A stretch of DNA of 64,000 nucleotides, taken from the NCBI GenBank assembly GCA_963693315.1, contig OY856187.1, positions 118,134,516 to 118,198,515 of the forward strand, written 5' to 3'. Shown piece by piece: positions 1 through 12,026 of the stretch. Position numbers and translations under genes: made by a program. The first letter of the stretch is position 1. Each line of letters starts with the position of its first letter. Source of the stretch: Diogma glabrata. Lineage: Eukaryota; Arthropoda; Insecta; Diptera; Cylindrotomidae. The notes under the pieces were generated by a model. That model saw only the letters and a list, made by a program, of their open reading frames with translations, was not told the origin of the DNA and searched no databases.

Positions 1-1676
1 TCCCTACCGCCTCTTGTTAATAGAGATGTCCCTATCATTGATCCAAAAGAGAAAGCTAATTTGCTTGGGCATTATTTCTCTTTAAATTCTACTTTAAAAG
101 AACCTAATTTCCAACCTAAACCTATTTCTAAAGTTTCTTATAAAATGAGGCGGATAATTTTTCGGAAAAACATTGTTCGAAAAATGCTTTTGAAAATCAA
201 TACTAACAAGGCAACAGGCCCTGATTTTATTCCTCCAATTATACTTAAAACATTTGCTAGGGAGCTAGCACCAATCCTCACTAAAATCTTCTATTTGTCA
301 TATAAGAAAGGAATTTTGCCTGAAATTTGGAAAATGATCTGGAAACTGATCCTACGAATTACAGACCCATTTCAATTTTATCGGTAGTTGCTAAAATTTT
401 TGAGAAATATGTCAATTTTAATTTAATGAGCTTCTTAGAGTCTTCCAAATTAATTAATGAGAGACAATATGGATTTCGAAAAGGAAGAGCGACGGGAGAT
501 TTGCTGTCTTTTGTCACTCATATCTGGAACAAGTCGCTTGAAAACTTTGGAGAAACATTCGGTGTTGCTCTTGATATTTCCAAGGCATTTGACAAAGTTT
601 GGCATAACAACCTTATATGCAAATTGAGATCCTATGGTTTAGACGAGCAGCTTATATCTTGGACACAGAGCTTTATATCTGATAGAAAATTTCGGGTCAA
701 TGTTGACGGTGTGTCATCGAATACTTTTTCAACTAATGCAGGAGTTCCTCAGGGTTCCGCTTTGTCACCAACTCTTTTTCTTATCTATATTAATGATTTG
801 TTGGACTCAACGGTTCATCCTATGCATAGTTTTGCTGATGATAGCACGCTTCATGCGTCTCATGAAGCACCTAAACTATATACACCCTTAGCGCTTAGTG
901 AGTGTAGGTCAAAATTGATAGATTCCCTTAACACTGATCTTAAAACAATTATGGATTGGGGTATTGCTAACAGTGTTGAATTCAATACAAGCAAAACACA
1001 GGTTTGTCATTTTTCTAGGATAACGACACCCAATCCTTTTCCATTAACGTTTGGCCCCAAAAATCTTTTAGAGAATGAGTCTGTCAGACTTCTAGGAGTT
1101 GAGATTGAAAATAATATGAAGTGGAATTCTCATATTTTTAATCTGGCTAAGAATGCTGTTCAAAAGTTAGGATTTTTAGGGCGATGTCGTAAGTTTTTCG
1201 ATAGCGAACAACTTCTTTTAGTTTATAAATCTTTTATACGTCCCTGCATGGAATACTGTTCTCACATATGGGGTGGAGCTTACTTGAGTAGTCTCAACTG
1301 CCTTGATTCTGTACAGCGTAGAGCTATTAAACTCATTGGTAACCCAAGTCTTACTAACGGTCTTGATTCCTTGCAGCACAGAAGAAATGTTGCTGATTTG
1401 ACTATATTTTATAAATATATTATGGATGAACGAGCTTCTGAAGAGATCAAATCGATTTTACCTAAATTAGCAAACCTTTCGCGTCACACCAGAGCAAACG
1501 TAGCAGCGCATCCCTTTACAGTTCAAATAATTAGGTGTAGAACTGTAGCCTTCCAATGTGACTTTTTCAACAGAGTCTCTCATCTTTGGAATGCCTTACC
1601 TTCCTGGGTTTTCCCTGATGAATTTAATCCTCAAGGCTTTAAAGTTAACGTTCATAAATTTCTCAGAGAATCTTAA
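1..1676 (+). pseudogene. Reverse transcriptase ORF2, C-terminal part, frameshifted
   Basis: This is the reverse transcriptase of an autonomous non-LTR element, which would copy element RNA into DNA at a nicked target. Residues from the window edge to about 330 read in one frame (linker plus RT N-terminus, NTNKATGPDFIPP). The frame then changes and 327-1676 gives 449 codons. Visible motifs in that part are LDISKAFDKVW (~82-92), GVPQGSALSP (~139-148), the catalytic FADD (~169-172), and a C-terminal block FFNRVSHLWNALP. Aligned by eye with copy 2 (24028-24070), copy 1 lacks about 28 nt where the frame breaks, so a deletion explains it. After that point the frame is open to a TAA at 1674. The break makes a full-length protein unlikely. 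Endonuclease sequence would lie left of the window. Confidence 0.92.
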
Positions 1677-1796
1677 TTTGCATTCCATTCTTATCCCTAG
1701 TTGGCATGGTATCTTCAGATATTCAGAGACGTTAATTTATAATTTATTATAATTAACACTAAACATGCCTAACTTTGAATAAAAAAAAAAAAAAAA
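1..1796 (+). mobile_element. Non-LTR retrotransposon family 1, copy 1 (3' part)
   Basis: The element runs off the left edge of the window. It carries the reverse transcriptase region, a ~100-bp 3' UTR and a poly-A run at about 1779-1796. The same 3' UTR (start GGCATGGTATCTTC, then TTCAGAGACGTTA, end TAATTAACACTAAACATGCC) ends copy 2 near 25552 and, inverted, copy 3 near 56461. The poly-A tail and lack of terminal repeats are typical of target-primed retrotransposons. The C-terminal protein pattern fits the CR1/jockey broad group; the clade is inferred, not tested. Confidence 0.93.
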
Positions 1797-2130
1797 ATTA
1801 GGATTAAACTAGATATGTAGATATGATTTTATTTAATAATTCCTTATTGTATTGTATAAAGTATATAGTATGTGATCCCCTTTTATACGATTTCAATGCC
1901 GCGATTACAATTAACTGTGAAAACAGATAAATTTTTTTTAAAATCCGCTACTCTAATAACAATTTACAAATAAATATTCCCACTCAACAGCAGTCTTGGT
2001 ACCAGCAAAATACATAAGTGCCAACGGCAGAAAGTGTTAATTCCAGGAATTCTTGTTGTTCAAACTGATTACATTATTTTATTTATAAACAATTTAAATG
2101 CTGGTCCATCAAGCCGGTTTAAACATCTCA
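1797..2130. other. AT-rich spacer, no feature seen
   Basis: This is the 3' flank of the retrotransposon. I see no reading frame, repeat or motif that I can support. Confidence 0.5.
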
Positions 2131-2690
2131 TCACTAAGCAAAGCTGAAACTAAGGAGAGATATCAAAACCATATTGCGGAAACATGGAAAAATCATAAAC
2201 CATTAATGGAGACGTCGATAAGTCATGGTATTTACTCAAAGCTGCTGTTTTAAGCGCTGCTGAGGGAATGCTTGCACGACTACAAAACCACTCCCAGAAC
2301 ACAGAAGTCATGAATGGATCAAGCATGTCTTGACGCTATTCAATACAAAAGAGATTGTTATAAGAAATGTCTACAAGGACGAAACACCAGGTCCACGAAG
2401 GAGAACTATAAACTGGTAAAACAAGCCGTTACAAAGCTATATAGACGCACGAAGAGAGAATGGTGGAAAAGACAGTGTGAGGAGATTAAAAGCTTCAATA
2501 AGAAACATCAATCGCGTAACTTCTTTCAACAGGTTAAAACCTTAAAGAAGGGACCTCAAACTAGATCTGTTCAAAACGAAGATGTTGTACTTACAAGTAG
2601 ACCTTAAAAATATTTTAGATACATCGGCTGCTAATTTTGAGAATCTTCTCAACTTAAGTGACCAGCAACAAGTCGGTGTCCAGCAGCTTA
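2131..2690 (+). pseudogene. RTE-like non-LTR fragment (linker between endonuclease and RT)
   Basis: The longest open piece (2314-2607) reads W/MDQACLDAIQYKRDCYKK and then lysine/arginine-rich helices with REWWKRQCEEI, NFFQQVKTLKKG. This pattern (basic helix, paired Trp, Phe, VK-LK-G) is the usual linker upstream of RT in RTE-type elements. Upstream bases from about 2140 translate in broken frames to similar material (RYQNHIAETWKNHKP), and the similarity fades after about 2690. No RT catalytic core is present. It is a short, frame-damaged relic. The family call rests on general pattern only. Confidence 0.55.
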
Positions 2691-3347
2691 AGTGACCTGA
2701 AATAATTCGTCTGCACCAAAGATGTTTTTTTAACGAATCAACGCTATCAATATATTATTTATCGTCTTTTTGTAATGTTGACATTTCTAAACCCTGATTT
2801 CACTGGTTTTTTTTCTTTTGTTGCCTTGGTGTATTCATTATATTTTTGGTTGATATGTTTATAGTGGTACATGATGGCATGCAGTTCGGTGAATATACTC
2901 AACCATTTAAATTTATTAGTAAAATAACATATATTAGAAAATTTAAATAAATCAATAATTAATAGTAAATTCTATAGTGAAAATTTATTCTACTAATAGA
3001 AATTTTTTGTTTACAAAATTTTTTGTATTTCGTCGTACGGTAACTGTCAAAACAGTTCCATGAATAGTAAGAAAAGGTATGGATACCATGATACTTTGAT
3101 ACCATGATAGTTGATACCTACTATTTTCCTAAAATTTTCAGGATATATTAGCAGTACTGTGATAAGAAAAAGTACAGTTTATCACCTATTAAATCTGGCG
3201 CGTTTGACCTTGAATAGAGGTCAAAGTTTAAGATCACGGGTAAATCCTAAAAATTGTATGATCATTTTACTTCATAAAACCATGAGTGACGCATGACATT
3301 TTTTATATGAATTCTACTTGATACTAGGTGGGTGTTAGCATAAACAA
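2691..3347. other. AT-rich spacer
   Basis: No gene is seen. There is a small local direct repeat ATACCATGATA near 3082-3108. The reading frame at 3111-3296 has no recognisable features. Confidence 0.45.
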
Positions 3348-4812
3348 TTTGGTGGCTCACTCACGCTTTTGAGGGTCAAGATCATTCGAAAATGTTGTTT
3401 TCGTTGCTTTTTTGCCTTGTTATGTGGCTAAATATCTGCTAAACCTATAGGTGACCCACAGCAATAATTATTGGGTTAAATACACAACATATGAAAGTAC
3501 TTAGAAAATTTAAGAAAGCATGTTTTGCTCTTGGCTTTAGTAGCTAAACGGTCTCAAAATTGATAAAATGCCCAAAATTCTATCAGTCGTAAATAATTTG
3601 TTTATGGCCCAAACTGTAGCTTATATCGTTTTCTTTTTACCAGAGGAGAAAAAGTGATATTTTTTTCATAAAAAGAATATGAAAAAATTTGATCTAGTTT
3701 TGTAGTTGTGTTTGTGAACTGTCATTTAATGTTTTTGTAATTAATAGTATTTAATTAAATAATTTTTTATTAATTTTTAATTTAAAACACGATTTAAACA
3801 AAACATTTATTTAAACAATAACTTTTTCACTTTAAAAAAATAATAATAAGTAAATGGCGTCTTTTTTGTTTACTAATTTGACAGAACTTTTGTACAAAAA
3901 GAATACGAAAGGCAAAAAAAAAATGATCTGACAGCTGCTTTTTTTGCTCTTAGATCCCTTTTTTTGCAAAAAGAAAGCGACTTAAGTTTATAGAGTTTCT
4001 TATGCTGTCTGACATTTTCATAAAATTCAAAATGACGGACCAATATGGCGACTACAATCAATCACCTCATCGTGAAAGAATATTTTTTTCCGACGTTTCA
4101 CTTGTAAAACTCATCAGATCATTTAATTGAAACCATTTTATGATGTATCTTTACTTGTTGATTACGAATATAATATTTTTTCTGAGTTGGAATCCTATTT
4201 TTTGTTCATAACCTTAAAAACTTTCAAAAAAGTTGTGTTTTGGAATATAACGATCACACAACGATCATAAAACTTAAAAAGTTTTACTCGTCGTCCCTAA
4301 CCTATACAAAAACGCCCAAAAAGAATTTCTATTTTTATTAAATTTGAAAATATTCTTTCACGATGAGCTGGTTGATTGCAGCCGCTATATATGTCCGCCA
4401 TTTTGAATTTTAGGAAAATGCCAGACAGCATAAGAAAGTCTATAAACTAAGCTTCTATTTGGGCCATAAACAAATTACTATTTGCGACTGATAGAATTTT
4501 GGGCACAGCCTTGATCCGTTTGACGTGGAACGTCACTCCGAATACTCCCCTGTACTGTAGAACTGATGTTTTGTAATTATTTACAAAATTAATTATGGCC
4601 CTAGTTAAAAATTGATTTATGACGAGTAACCTATGCTATCTTAAATTTTTCTAAGTACTTTCATATGTTGTGCAATTAATCAAATAGTTATTGTTGTGGG
4701 TCACCTATGGGCTTAGCAGATATTTAGCTACGTAACAAGGTAAAAAAGGCAACGAAAACAACATTTTTGAAAGACTTTTGGTTTTAAAGCCATGAGTGAG
4801 CTATCAAATTAT
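3348..4812. repeat. Long imperfect inverted-repeat element (~1.46 kb)
   Basis: The left arm begins near 3348 (GGTGGCTCACTC) and the right arm ends near 4812 with the inverted match. Shared blocks are ATGTTGTTTTCGTTGC, AAATATCTGCTAA, AGGTGACCCAC, ACAACATATGAAAGTACTTA and CCCAAAATTCTATCAGTCG, then GCTCATCGTGAAAGAATATT near the middle. The left arm has extra DNA at about 3640-3985 and the right arm has extra DNA at about 4500-4640. The loop is about 4090-4340. There is no coding capacity. It looks like a fold-back or MITE-type element. Target duplications could not be fixed. Confidence 0.8.
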
Positions 4813-5267
4813 TAACAAGTTATACTTTTACATATTTAATTTTTTGTGATAACATAAAAATATACCTACATAAAATTGGTTATGTTATTGTAGTGATGTT
4901 TTTGACCCTGGTTTATCTGCTTAAAATTAAAATTTTAATAACAAATTCGTTACGAGACAAAAGGAAACGACAAGCTGTATATAACATATTTTCATACAAC
5001 AACATTTTCATACATCGTCAACATTAAATAATTTATTTTACGGTTATATTACATCGATGACCATATTACATCAATGACCACTTAACTAACCGTACTAAAT
5101 ACGTGCGTTCATATTAGCAACAGATAACAACTTTATCACCCCCAACACAAATTCAACAATTGCAAGTTGTTTGGGTGCAGCGATAAATTTTGACTACATC
5201 ATTGGATACGGTTATTTATTTCCCATTTAAAAGTCGCATTTTTTTTTGGTTCAACGACCGCCGTTAC
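4813..5267. other. AT-rich spacer
   Basis: No reading frame or repeat that I can support. Confidence 0.4.
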
Positions 5268-6070
5268 CATTCCCGGGTAGAAGCTGCCACACTGAAAAAA
5301 CATGTTCTATTTCCAATCGAAATGCGGTTGTCTCAACCTCACCGTGCGGGCAGATATGGCGAATAGAACTACGAAATTGTTTCAACAACTGTCCATTTAT
5401 AGAACGATGTAGTTGAGACAATCACACGAAATGTCTATGTGAAAATGAAATATAGTTCAATTAAGTTCAAATACTTCAATTTTAAAAGGAAAAATTCATG
5501 ATATAAGACCAAAGGAAATTTTTTTCATGGAAATAGTTATTAGCTTTATCCAATATAACGGATCTAACACTTTATTTTTTAAATAAAGCTCACTATGTTG
5601 TCAGGAAAATATTTATATGTAGTTGTCCCAATCACATTGATATTGTTCGCAAGTGTTTTTTCTTTGTTTGAATAATAAACTGCCAACTTCGGGATGAAGT
5701 TGTCATTACTTCAACTTTTTTTCAGTGCAATATTGAACAACACACATATCTCGGGCTCGTATTGGCGAGCCAAGCCTTGGCTAGTTAGCTTTGGTTTCAG
5801 TCTGGGCCAGTTGTAAATGCCTAGACTGAACCAAGGTTGAGTTTATTATATTACGCGTTATTAACCAGTATAATGCATTGTAAACATGTGCAGGCCATAT
5901 TATGTTTATCTTTAATTTTATATGTGTTACTCTTACCACAACCTCTTTCCAAACATTTAATTTCGCCCTTGCCAGGCTTGGCCTCAGAACATCATATCAA
6001 ACTTGGTCCAAGTTTGGGCCGTTTGAAAATGTTAAGCCTGGCCCGCGAGTTACTTGGGATGAGTAAAACA
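5268..6070 (+). repeat. CCCGGGTA-ended repeat, copy 1
   Basis: It starts with TTCCCGGGTAGAAGCTGCC and contains the family core GCCAAGCCTTGGCTAGTTAGC, CCTAGACTGAACCAAGG, ATTACGCGTTATT and GAAAATGTTAAGCCTGGCCC. The core is much richer in G+C than the surroundings and full of small TTGG/CCAA palindromes. Relatives lie at 15378-15690, 15885-16285 and 43868-44140. Better-preserved copies end in TTTCTTACCCGGGT, the inverse of the start, so this is probably a short TIR element. It is interrupted by a MITE at 5290-5727. Reading frames across it are by-products. Confidence 0.75.
5290..5727. mobile_element. 438-bp MITE with CACTGAAAAAA ends, nested
   Basis: It begins CACTGAAAAAAC and ends TTTTTTTCAGTG, an 11-bp terminal inverted repeat. 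Relatives of the host repeat at 15890 and 43872 read GCTGCCAATATT or CTGCCAATATT straight through, so they act as empty sites. Here GCTGCCA and CAATATT are split by the insert, leaving a CA at both sides. It is non-coding and so non-autonomous. The superfamily is not settled by a 2-bp duplication alone. Confidence 0.82.
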
Positions 6071-8925
6071 TTCTAGACTTTTTAAATGTATTGATGGTAG
6101 TTGGATTGGTGTGTGGGATGTTCGTGGTTTCTTCGAATTTTGAGTTCGTCAGAGTTCCTGTTCCGTAATAATTTAAATCCTTTTTCATATTTTCTATTGC
6201 GTGCAGTTGTGCATTTATACTGAACTGGGAAGATAACTTCTCGAATCCGCATAATTGAAGCTAGCCGGAATTAAACCTCGCCAGGCACGCAGTTGCCCTA
6301 TTGTTTCTGATAGTGATTGCATTATCAAGACCAGTGTTCATAACAAAATGACGCCCAATGTGGAGCTCCTCCAAGGGTTATTGCTGGCTACAGTGATACC
6401 TTGGCGAAGTCCCTCTATAACTTCAAACACTTAGAAAATTATTTTTTTTGAAAAATTTTTATTTTCTTATTAAAATCAATATATTAAGACTCTGACGACG
6501 TGGAAAGCAAACTTCCAACCCAAACGCGCAGGAGTTAGAATATTCAGAACAGCGTTTGGACTATTCCCGATGGGCATTTGCATCTCCACGCCTCCAGTTA
6601 ATCCATCTTTTTTGTTTTCTACTAATGCAAGGGTAAGAATAATTATTCGGCATTATTCTTAATGAACTTTACACTACCGCAGTCCCTAGTAGAGTGATGG
6701 TTTCTTGGTGATATCAGGAATGTCGGAGGTGACCAAGATCCTAAGCAATTGATAGTTGGGGGATGGTGTTTACACAATTCTCATCCTTGTCTGGTTAGGC
6801 TGTATGAAACATCTTGCATTATATTTCTAAAAGCTGTATCTTCACTCATAAGTGACAATTTGGTCGTAGACAAAAATTAATAAATTTTATGGCACAATAC
6901 ACTTATATCATAAATATCAATCTCATTTTTATTATGTTTAGCAATAAAATTGTTTTTGGTGGCACGGTAAAGGCTAAAAATAAATTCCCTTAATTATTCA
7001 TAACATACTCCGTCGTATGAAGATAAGTTACCGACAAACTATGCGTTGTTAATTTGATAACCAGGGCTTGGAAACTCTGTATACGGTTGTTTAGTTATCT
7101 AACTAAAAGTTAAGGTTTTGGTGAATGAACCACAATAATTTGGTGAGTGTTCAGTTGATAGTAAACACTAATTGTGAATGTGATATTAATTCTAGTGTAC
7201 TACATCGGTTAGTCACTTTTTAAACATTAAATTTTATCCACTGTAGTAAGTATATACTACACCATAAAAGATAAGCATTTACATAAGCTTGACATATTAA
7301 TAGGAACGTCAGAGAACGCATGAAGAAAAACGATGTTCGCGTCGAACTGTTTTGACCATAAATATTTATAGAACATGTTTTTGGTAGCATCAAATGATAG
7401 TTTGATGATTTTGCAAGTTCAACTGTTAACCAATTAAAAGTGAAACTTGCAGATTCTAAATAAAAATAGATGAAGTACATGTTCACATGTACTTTACATA
7501 TGTCCAGTAAAGATTGAGAATTGGCAAATATAATATCTGTTTGATAATATAAACCGCATTTATGTATCTTGAAGTATATATGTTTAAACTGTAACGCTGT
7601 TCTGCTATTATTTAAGTGAAAGTTCAATATAAAATAAAAACGTTTGTCCTTGGCGTGATTGGAATTTCAAGATTTTGTCTTAAATTTTTTTTTTCAAATT
7701 TAATGTCTTGATTGTTTTTGTTATGTGAAAAAAAACAATAATAATTTAAATTTTTGTCTTCGTAGACTTTAAGATAAATTATACTTTGTTTTTTTTCGGT
7801 TCTTAAATTTTTTTTCAACTTGGGTGGGTTAATTTACGATATCTTAATTTTTGTTTTTTATTTTTTTGAATACATTCATCTTTTTTGTTGTTTTATTATT
7901 TTTATCTAAACTATTTATTATCTGTTTGCTCAGTGGGGCAGTATAATGTTTCTTATGTGCTGTTGAATTTAATTTTATATTTTTGTACATTAATTTTTGT
8001 TGTTGTTGTAGATAAGAAATTTTGAAATATAATGCATCAAAAATAATCAAATCTTCACCACCAACTGGTTCATTTAAGAAAACTTAATTTTTCTTCAAAC
8101 ATCTGTTGTTTTAATTCTTCCAAAACTTATCTGTTACACGCGATTAAAAGCAATAAAAATACTAATTGTTCCAATTTTTCAAATTTTAATTTCATCACAA
8201 AATTACAATAATTTTACGCATATGCACAACAGACTATAAAATAAAAATTTGAAATACATATCTTATATGAAGAAGGAACTGTAACTAGATGCCGTTTGTT
8301 TTTAAATGAAACAGAATCTACAAATTTTTACTCTCAATTAAATCATAAAAAAATAATGTAACCGCAAACTGTACGAGGGTAAAGATATTCAGAAAACCGC
8401 AAATCATTCATCGATTTTTTACATAAATTATCCAACACACAGGATTATTTGTGTAACTTTAAATTCATCCATTGACTTTACTTTCACACCTCGTATTTTT
8501 TGGTTAATTAAGACAATATTTTTTTTGTACAAAATTAAGTTAAGTCATTTGGAAAACGATTTGAAAATTATACATACATCTTATTAGCTAATTTTTTTTT
8601 TTTTGGTTTAGTTTGAATTTCTTGTTAAATTTAAAACCACCACCGAACTACACATATTGTGTGCTACCATAATATTATATTCATATTGCATAAAAAAGTA
8701 TGCGCTGACCATCTGTTGAGTTTTTTTATAAGATTTAATTTTTTTTTATTTTTTATTTACTTTGTATATTTTTTTATTTTGCAGTGTCAATTATGAGTTT
8801 ATTACTTTTTCGTGTTTAAAATTACAAGTAACGATATTAAATTTTGTTTTCAATTTTTAATGTCAACTCTGATGTAATAATAGTATATTTTTCTACAAGA
8901 GATGAAAACATTGTTTTTTTCGTGA
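6071..8925. other. AT-rich stretch without recognised genes
   Basis: 6100-6800 is less AT-rich (CGCCAGGCACGCAGTTGCCC, GACGACGTGGAAAGC) and may be old element DNA, but it matches nothing I can name. 7220-8050 holds minus-strand open frames made mainly of Asn, Lys, Phe, Ile and Tyr codons, as expected by chance in AT-rich DNA. No splice or domain pattern was found. Confidence 0.45.
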
Positions 8926-8927
8926 GC

Positions 8928-8975
8928 AAACATTTGTCCACGAGACGCGCTAGCGTCCAGTGAGACATGTTTACG
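8928..8975. repeat. Imperfect hairpin with GACGCGCTAGCGTC core
   Basis: AAACATTTGTC and GAGACATGTTTAC face each other around the palindrome GACGC-GCTA-GCGTC. It is a CpG-rich island in AT-rich DNA. A related CTAGCGC-containing hairpin lies at 58145-58265. Confidence 0.5.
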
Positions 8976-9261
8976 AACGGAAAACGTTTTTATCTCGCGT
9001 AGGAAATGCTATTTTTTCAATGATATAATACATACATATAATCGATATTTACTCTAAATTATAAAATTGGAAATCGTCAACAAAACATTCAAAATTCATA
9101 TTCTATTTTTTCATGGTTACGTTGTTTAAAATACTTTGTAAAATTATATGAAAAGCTATAGCAACTATAATTTGTTATTTTATTTCACTAGTGAATGGAC
9201 TTTTCACATAGAAAAAGTGTGTTCTTAAAGCACAATAGTAATTTATAGTTTTGTTTAAGTA

Positions 9262-10921
9262 TTAGGGTTCCGTACTTTGAAAAAGTAAAAACGGTACCCT
9301 ATTGGTGAGACTTCGGTGTCCGTCCGAATTTCTACATAATCGATTTTCTCAAAAATTATAAGTGCTATCAACTTGAAATTTTTTACAGTTATACAATGTA
9401 TTTGTCCACGCCTACTGACAACAAGAAAATTGTGAATATTTGTTTTTATCAATATTTTATGGACATTGATAAGGAGATAGTAAAACAAAAGTTTGTTTTA
9501 AGGAATCGAGTTTGGTTTAAAAAAATCAAAAAAAATTCAAATATTTCAAAAAGTCCTTTCAATGAATTATCGACTGCTTAGTTTTTAAGTTATTTTCAAA
9601 AACGTGTGTTTATTTTTTTGTCCCCCACCTTAACCTCGAACATTACAAAAGCAAAAAATTGAAAAAATTCAAGGTTGTAGGAATTTTGCATACAAAAATC
9701 CGTTTTTTTGTTTTGGTTGTTATAATTTCAAATGTTCATTGGAGGGGGTTGAGAGTGAAAATTACGAAAACAAAATATTTTTGGTCATGTCAAGTGGGGT
9801 ATCATATGAAAGGTTATTTTTTTTCTAGTCTAAAACAATTTTTTTTGTAATTTTCGAGAGCACAGTTTTTAACTTATTTTGGAAAAAGTGAAATTTTATT
9901 TTTGTCCCCCCCACTTATCTTCGAACATTACAAAAGAAAAAATTTAAAAAAATTCACGGTTGTAGGAACTTGGCAAAAAAAAAATGAAAAATTTTTTTTG
10001 GTCGTTATAATTTTAATTGTTCTGTGCCCTCTCCTGTGCCCTTGTGAGTAGAAATTTTGAAAAAAAAATATTTTGGACCTGGACAAGTGGGGTGTCATAT
10101 GAAAGGTGATTTTTTTGTAGTTCAAAATATTTTTTTTGTAATTTTCGAGAACACGGTTTTGGACTTATTTATAAAAATGTGAAAATTTGATTCTGTCCCA
10201 CCCTTTATCATCGAACATTACAAAAGCGAAATATTGAAAAAATTCACAGTCATAGGTAATTTTGTAAAGATTGAACGAAAACTATAGTGGTAATCTCATT
10301 ATTTCAAATGTTCCTTAGAAGGGGGTTGAGAGAAGAAATTTCGAAAAAAAGTTATTTGTGACCTTGACAAGTGGGGTGTTATATGAAAGGTTATTTTGTT
10401 TCTAGTCAAAAACCGTTTCCCGAAATTTTCAAAGTCACCATTTTCGATTTAAAATCGTGTTTATGTGAAGAATTTCACGTAAAATTTTGAATTCTTTGAT
10501 CAATTTTTTGAGGATCAATTTTGTTACTTTGCAGCAAATCTATAATTTAGTAACTAATTCAGAAAATATTTTATAATATTATGGTTCTAAAATAATATTG
10601 AATAGATTATGACTAGTCAGATGAACTTGGCATAAAAAACATTATTCGGGCTGACCATTGCTATCTAGTAATCTTCATGGTCCAAGAATTGTAACCGTTT
10701 GTTATCGGTATACACATTCCATTAATTCTCAATGATTTCGAGAAAACTGTATTTATGTTTGACTAATAAACGAATTAAATTCAAAAATGTTGCCACCATT
10801 ATGTCACAGTTATGGGTAAAATTCAACCAAACGTATAACTACATTAGCAAATACTGTTTTTTCATATTATTATATACACGGAACCCTCGGCGAGCGAGTT
10901 ATATTCGCACTTGACCCGACT
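9262..10921 (+). mobile_element. Element with AGGGTTCCGT / ACGGAACCCT ends (~1.66 kb)
   Basis: The left end (9264) AGGGTTCCGT is matched by ACGGAACCCT at 10878-10887, followed by CGGCGAGCGAGTTATATTCG and a CACTTGACCCG tail. The left end also forms its own hairpin with ACGGTACCCT at 9291-9300. From memory, this pair of ends and the inner TCATATGAAAGG box resemble a non-coding repeat widespread in Lepidoptera and other arthropods. That parallel is not checked. The interior is mainly a tandem array. No transposase is seen. Confidence 0.7.
9584..10438 (+). repeat. Three ~285-bp tandem units
   Basis: Units begin near 9584, 9868 and 10157 with TTTTAA(G/C)TTATTTT. Each unit contains TCGAACATTACAAAAG, a GTTGTAGGAA-type box, a GGGTTGAGAG-type box and AAGTGGGGT(A/G)T(C/T)ATATGAAAGG. 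Divergence is moderate, mainly in A/T runs. Frames inside it are not genes. Confidence 0.85.
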
Positions 10922-12026
10922 TTTTTTCGTTTGATGTTGGGAATTTTCGATAATTATTGGTGGCAATCTATGGTAAGTGATAAACTTTTGTGAAAATATG
11001 TTAATTATTTATTTATTTGTAGAATTCTGTTTTTTAAAAAAGTTGCTTATTTTGAATTTACCGGTAACACGGTTAGTTGGTCTAGCTAGATATATGGTCA
11101 ATTTATTTTAAACACGGCAAAATTGAAAATCTCAGGGGAGGTGAACGGCAATAAACACAAAAACAACACTGTCTAGCTAGTATGAACAATTATAATTTTC
11201 AATCCGATTGAATGAACAATTTTCTTGGTTTTCTCTGTAGTTCAATAAAGTAAATTAGGAAGAAAACTATATTTCTCTGTTTGTTAATTTTGAACTATTA
11301 CAGGACATGATGATTCACTCTATACCATTGTATTGTTCGCATTTCATAGTGTTGCCGTGTTTGCGTTTTGGTAAGATGATTCTGAACTTGGTGATAGATA
11401 ATTGGTTCAGATATCTACTTTCATGTAGATATCTGAACCAATTAATTTTTTCCATTTATAAATCTAATAATTTTCCTAATATTGCTGTGGCTCGTAAGAA
11501 ACTTTTTTTAATATGATAGTGAGCGTGAGTTAGTCAGATTTTAGTTGGTGGTGAATTTTAGCGTACCGATTTTCTCTTTTTCTATTATTATTTTAATAAC
11601 CTATCCACTCTGTCCAAGTCAATGAAATTCGAGATAGAGTTCAGCAGAAATTTGCAGAACGTAAGATAATTAATTAAATAATATTAACTCTAAACATTTT
11701 CCTCCTTGTTGTTTCTACAGTATTTTTTTAAATACACCGCACTTTACACATCAGTATATTTATAAGCAAATTTCGGTAATTTTACCGTATTCTTGGCACT
11801 TTAGACACTGTAGTATACACTTGCACCGGATTTCCCTCCAATTAATTCCCAGCTAGTAGATATATTTTAGTACCATTATCTGCTTTATGTCTGGCTATCT
11901 GTCTGCCGGATGGTTCAAATATTATATTTTTTTTAAATAAAAAGAATTTGTGCCATAAAATCACCGAAGTGTATATTTTCTCATGAAATACGCAGATTTC
12001 TAAAAATTCATATTAAATTTAATTCT
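10922..12026. other. AT-rich spacer
   Basis: Apart from the hairpin at 11399-11444 I see nothing that I can support. Confidence 0.4.
11399..11444. repeat. Perfect 20-bp-arm hairpin
   Basis: The arm TAATTGGTTCAGATATCTAC at 11399-11418 is exactly complementary to 11425-11444, with a 6-nt loop TTTCAT. The stem stops abruptly on both sides. It could be a tiny fold-back remnant. Confidence 0.85.

Noticed and set aside
7220..7627. 135-codon minus-strand open frame
   Set aside because: Phe/Ile/Tyr/Asn-rich, no motif, no splice support; expected by chance in DNA this AT-rich.
7624..8050. Two further minus-strand open frames
   Set aside because: Dominated by AAA/AAT-type codons from low-complexity DNA.
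9584..10438. CRISPR-like regular repeats
   Set aside because: Units are ~285 bp, adjacent and diverged, in a eukaryotic context; this is an ordinary tandem repeat.
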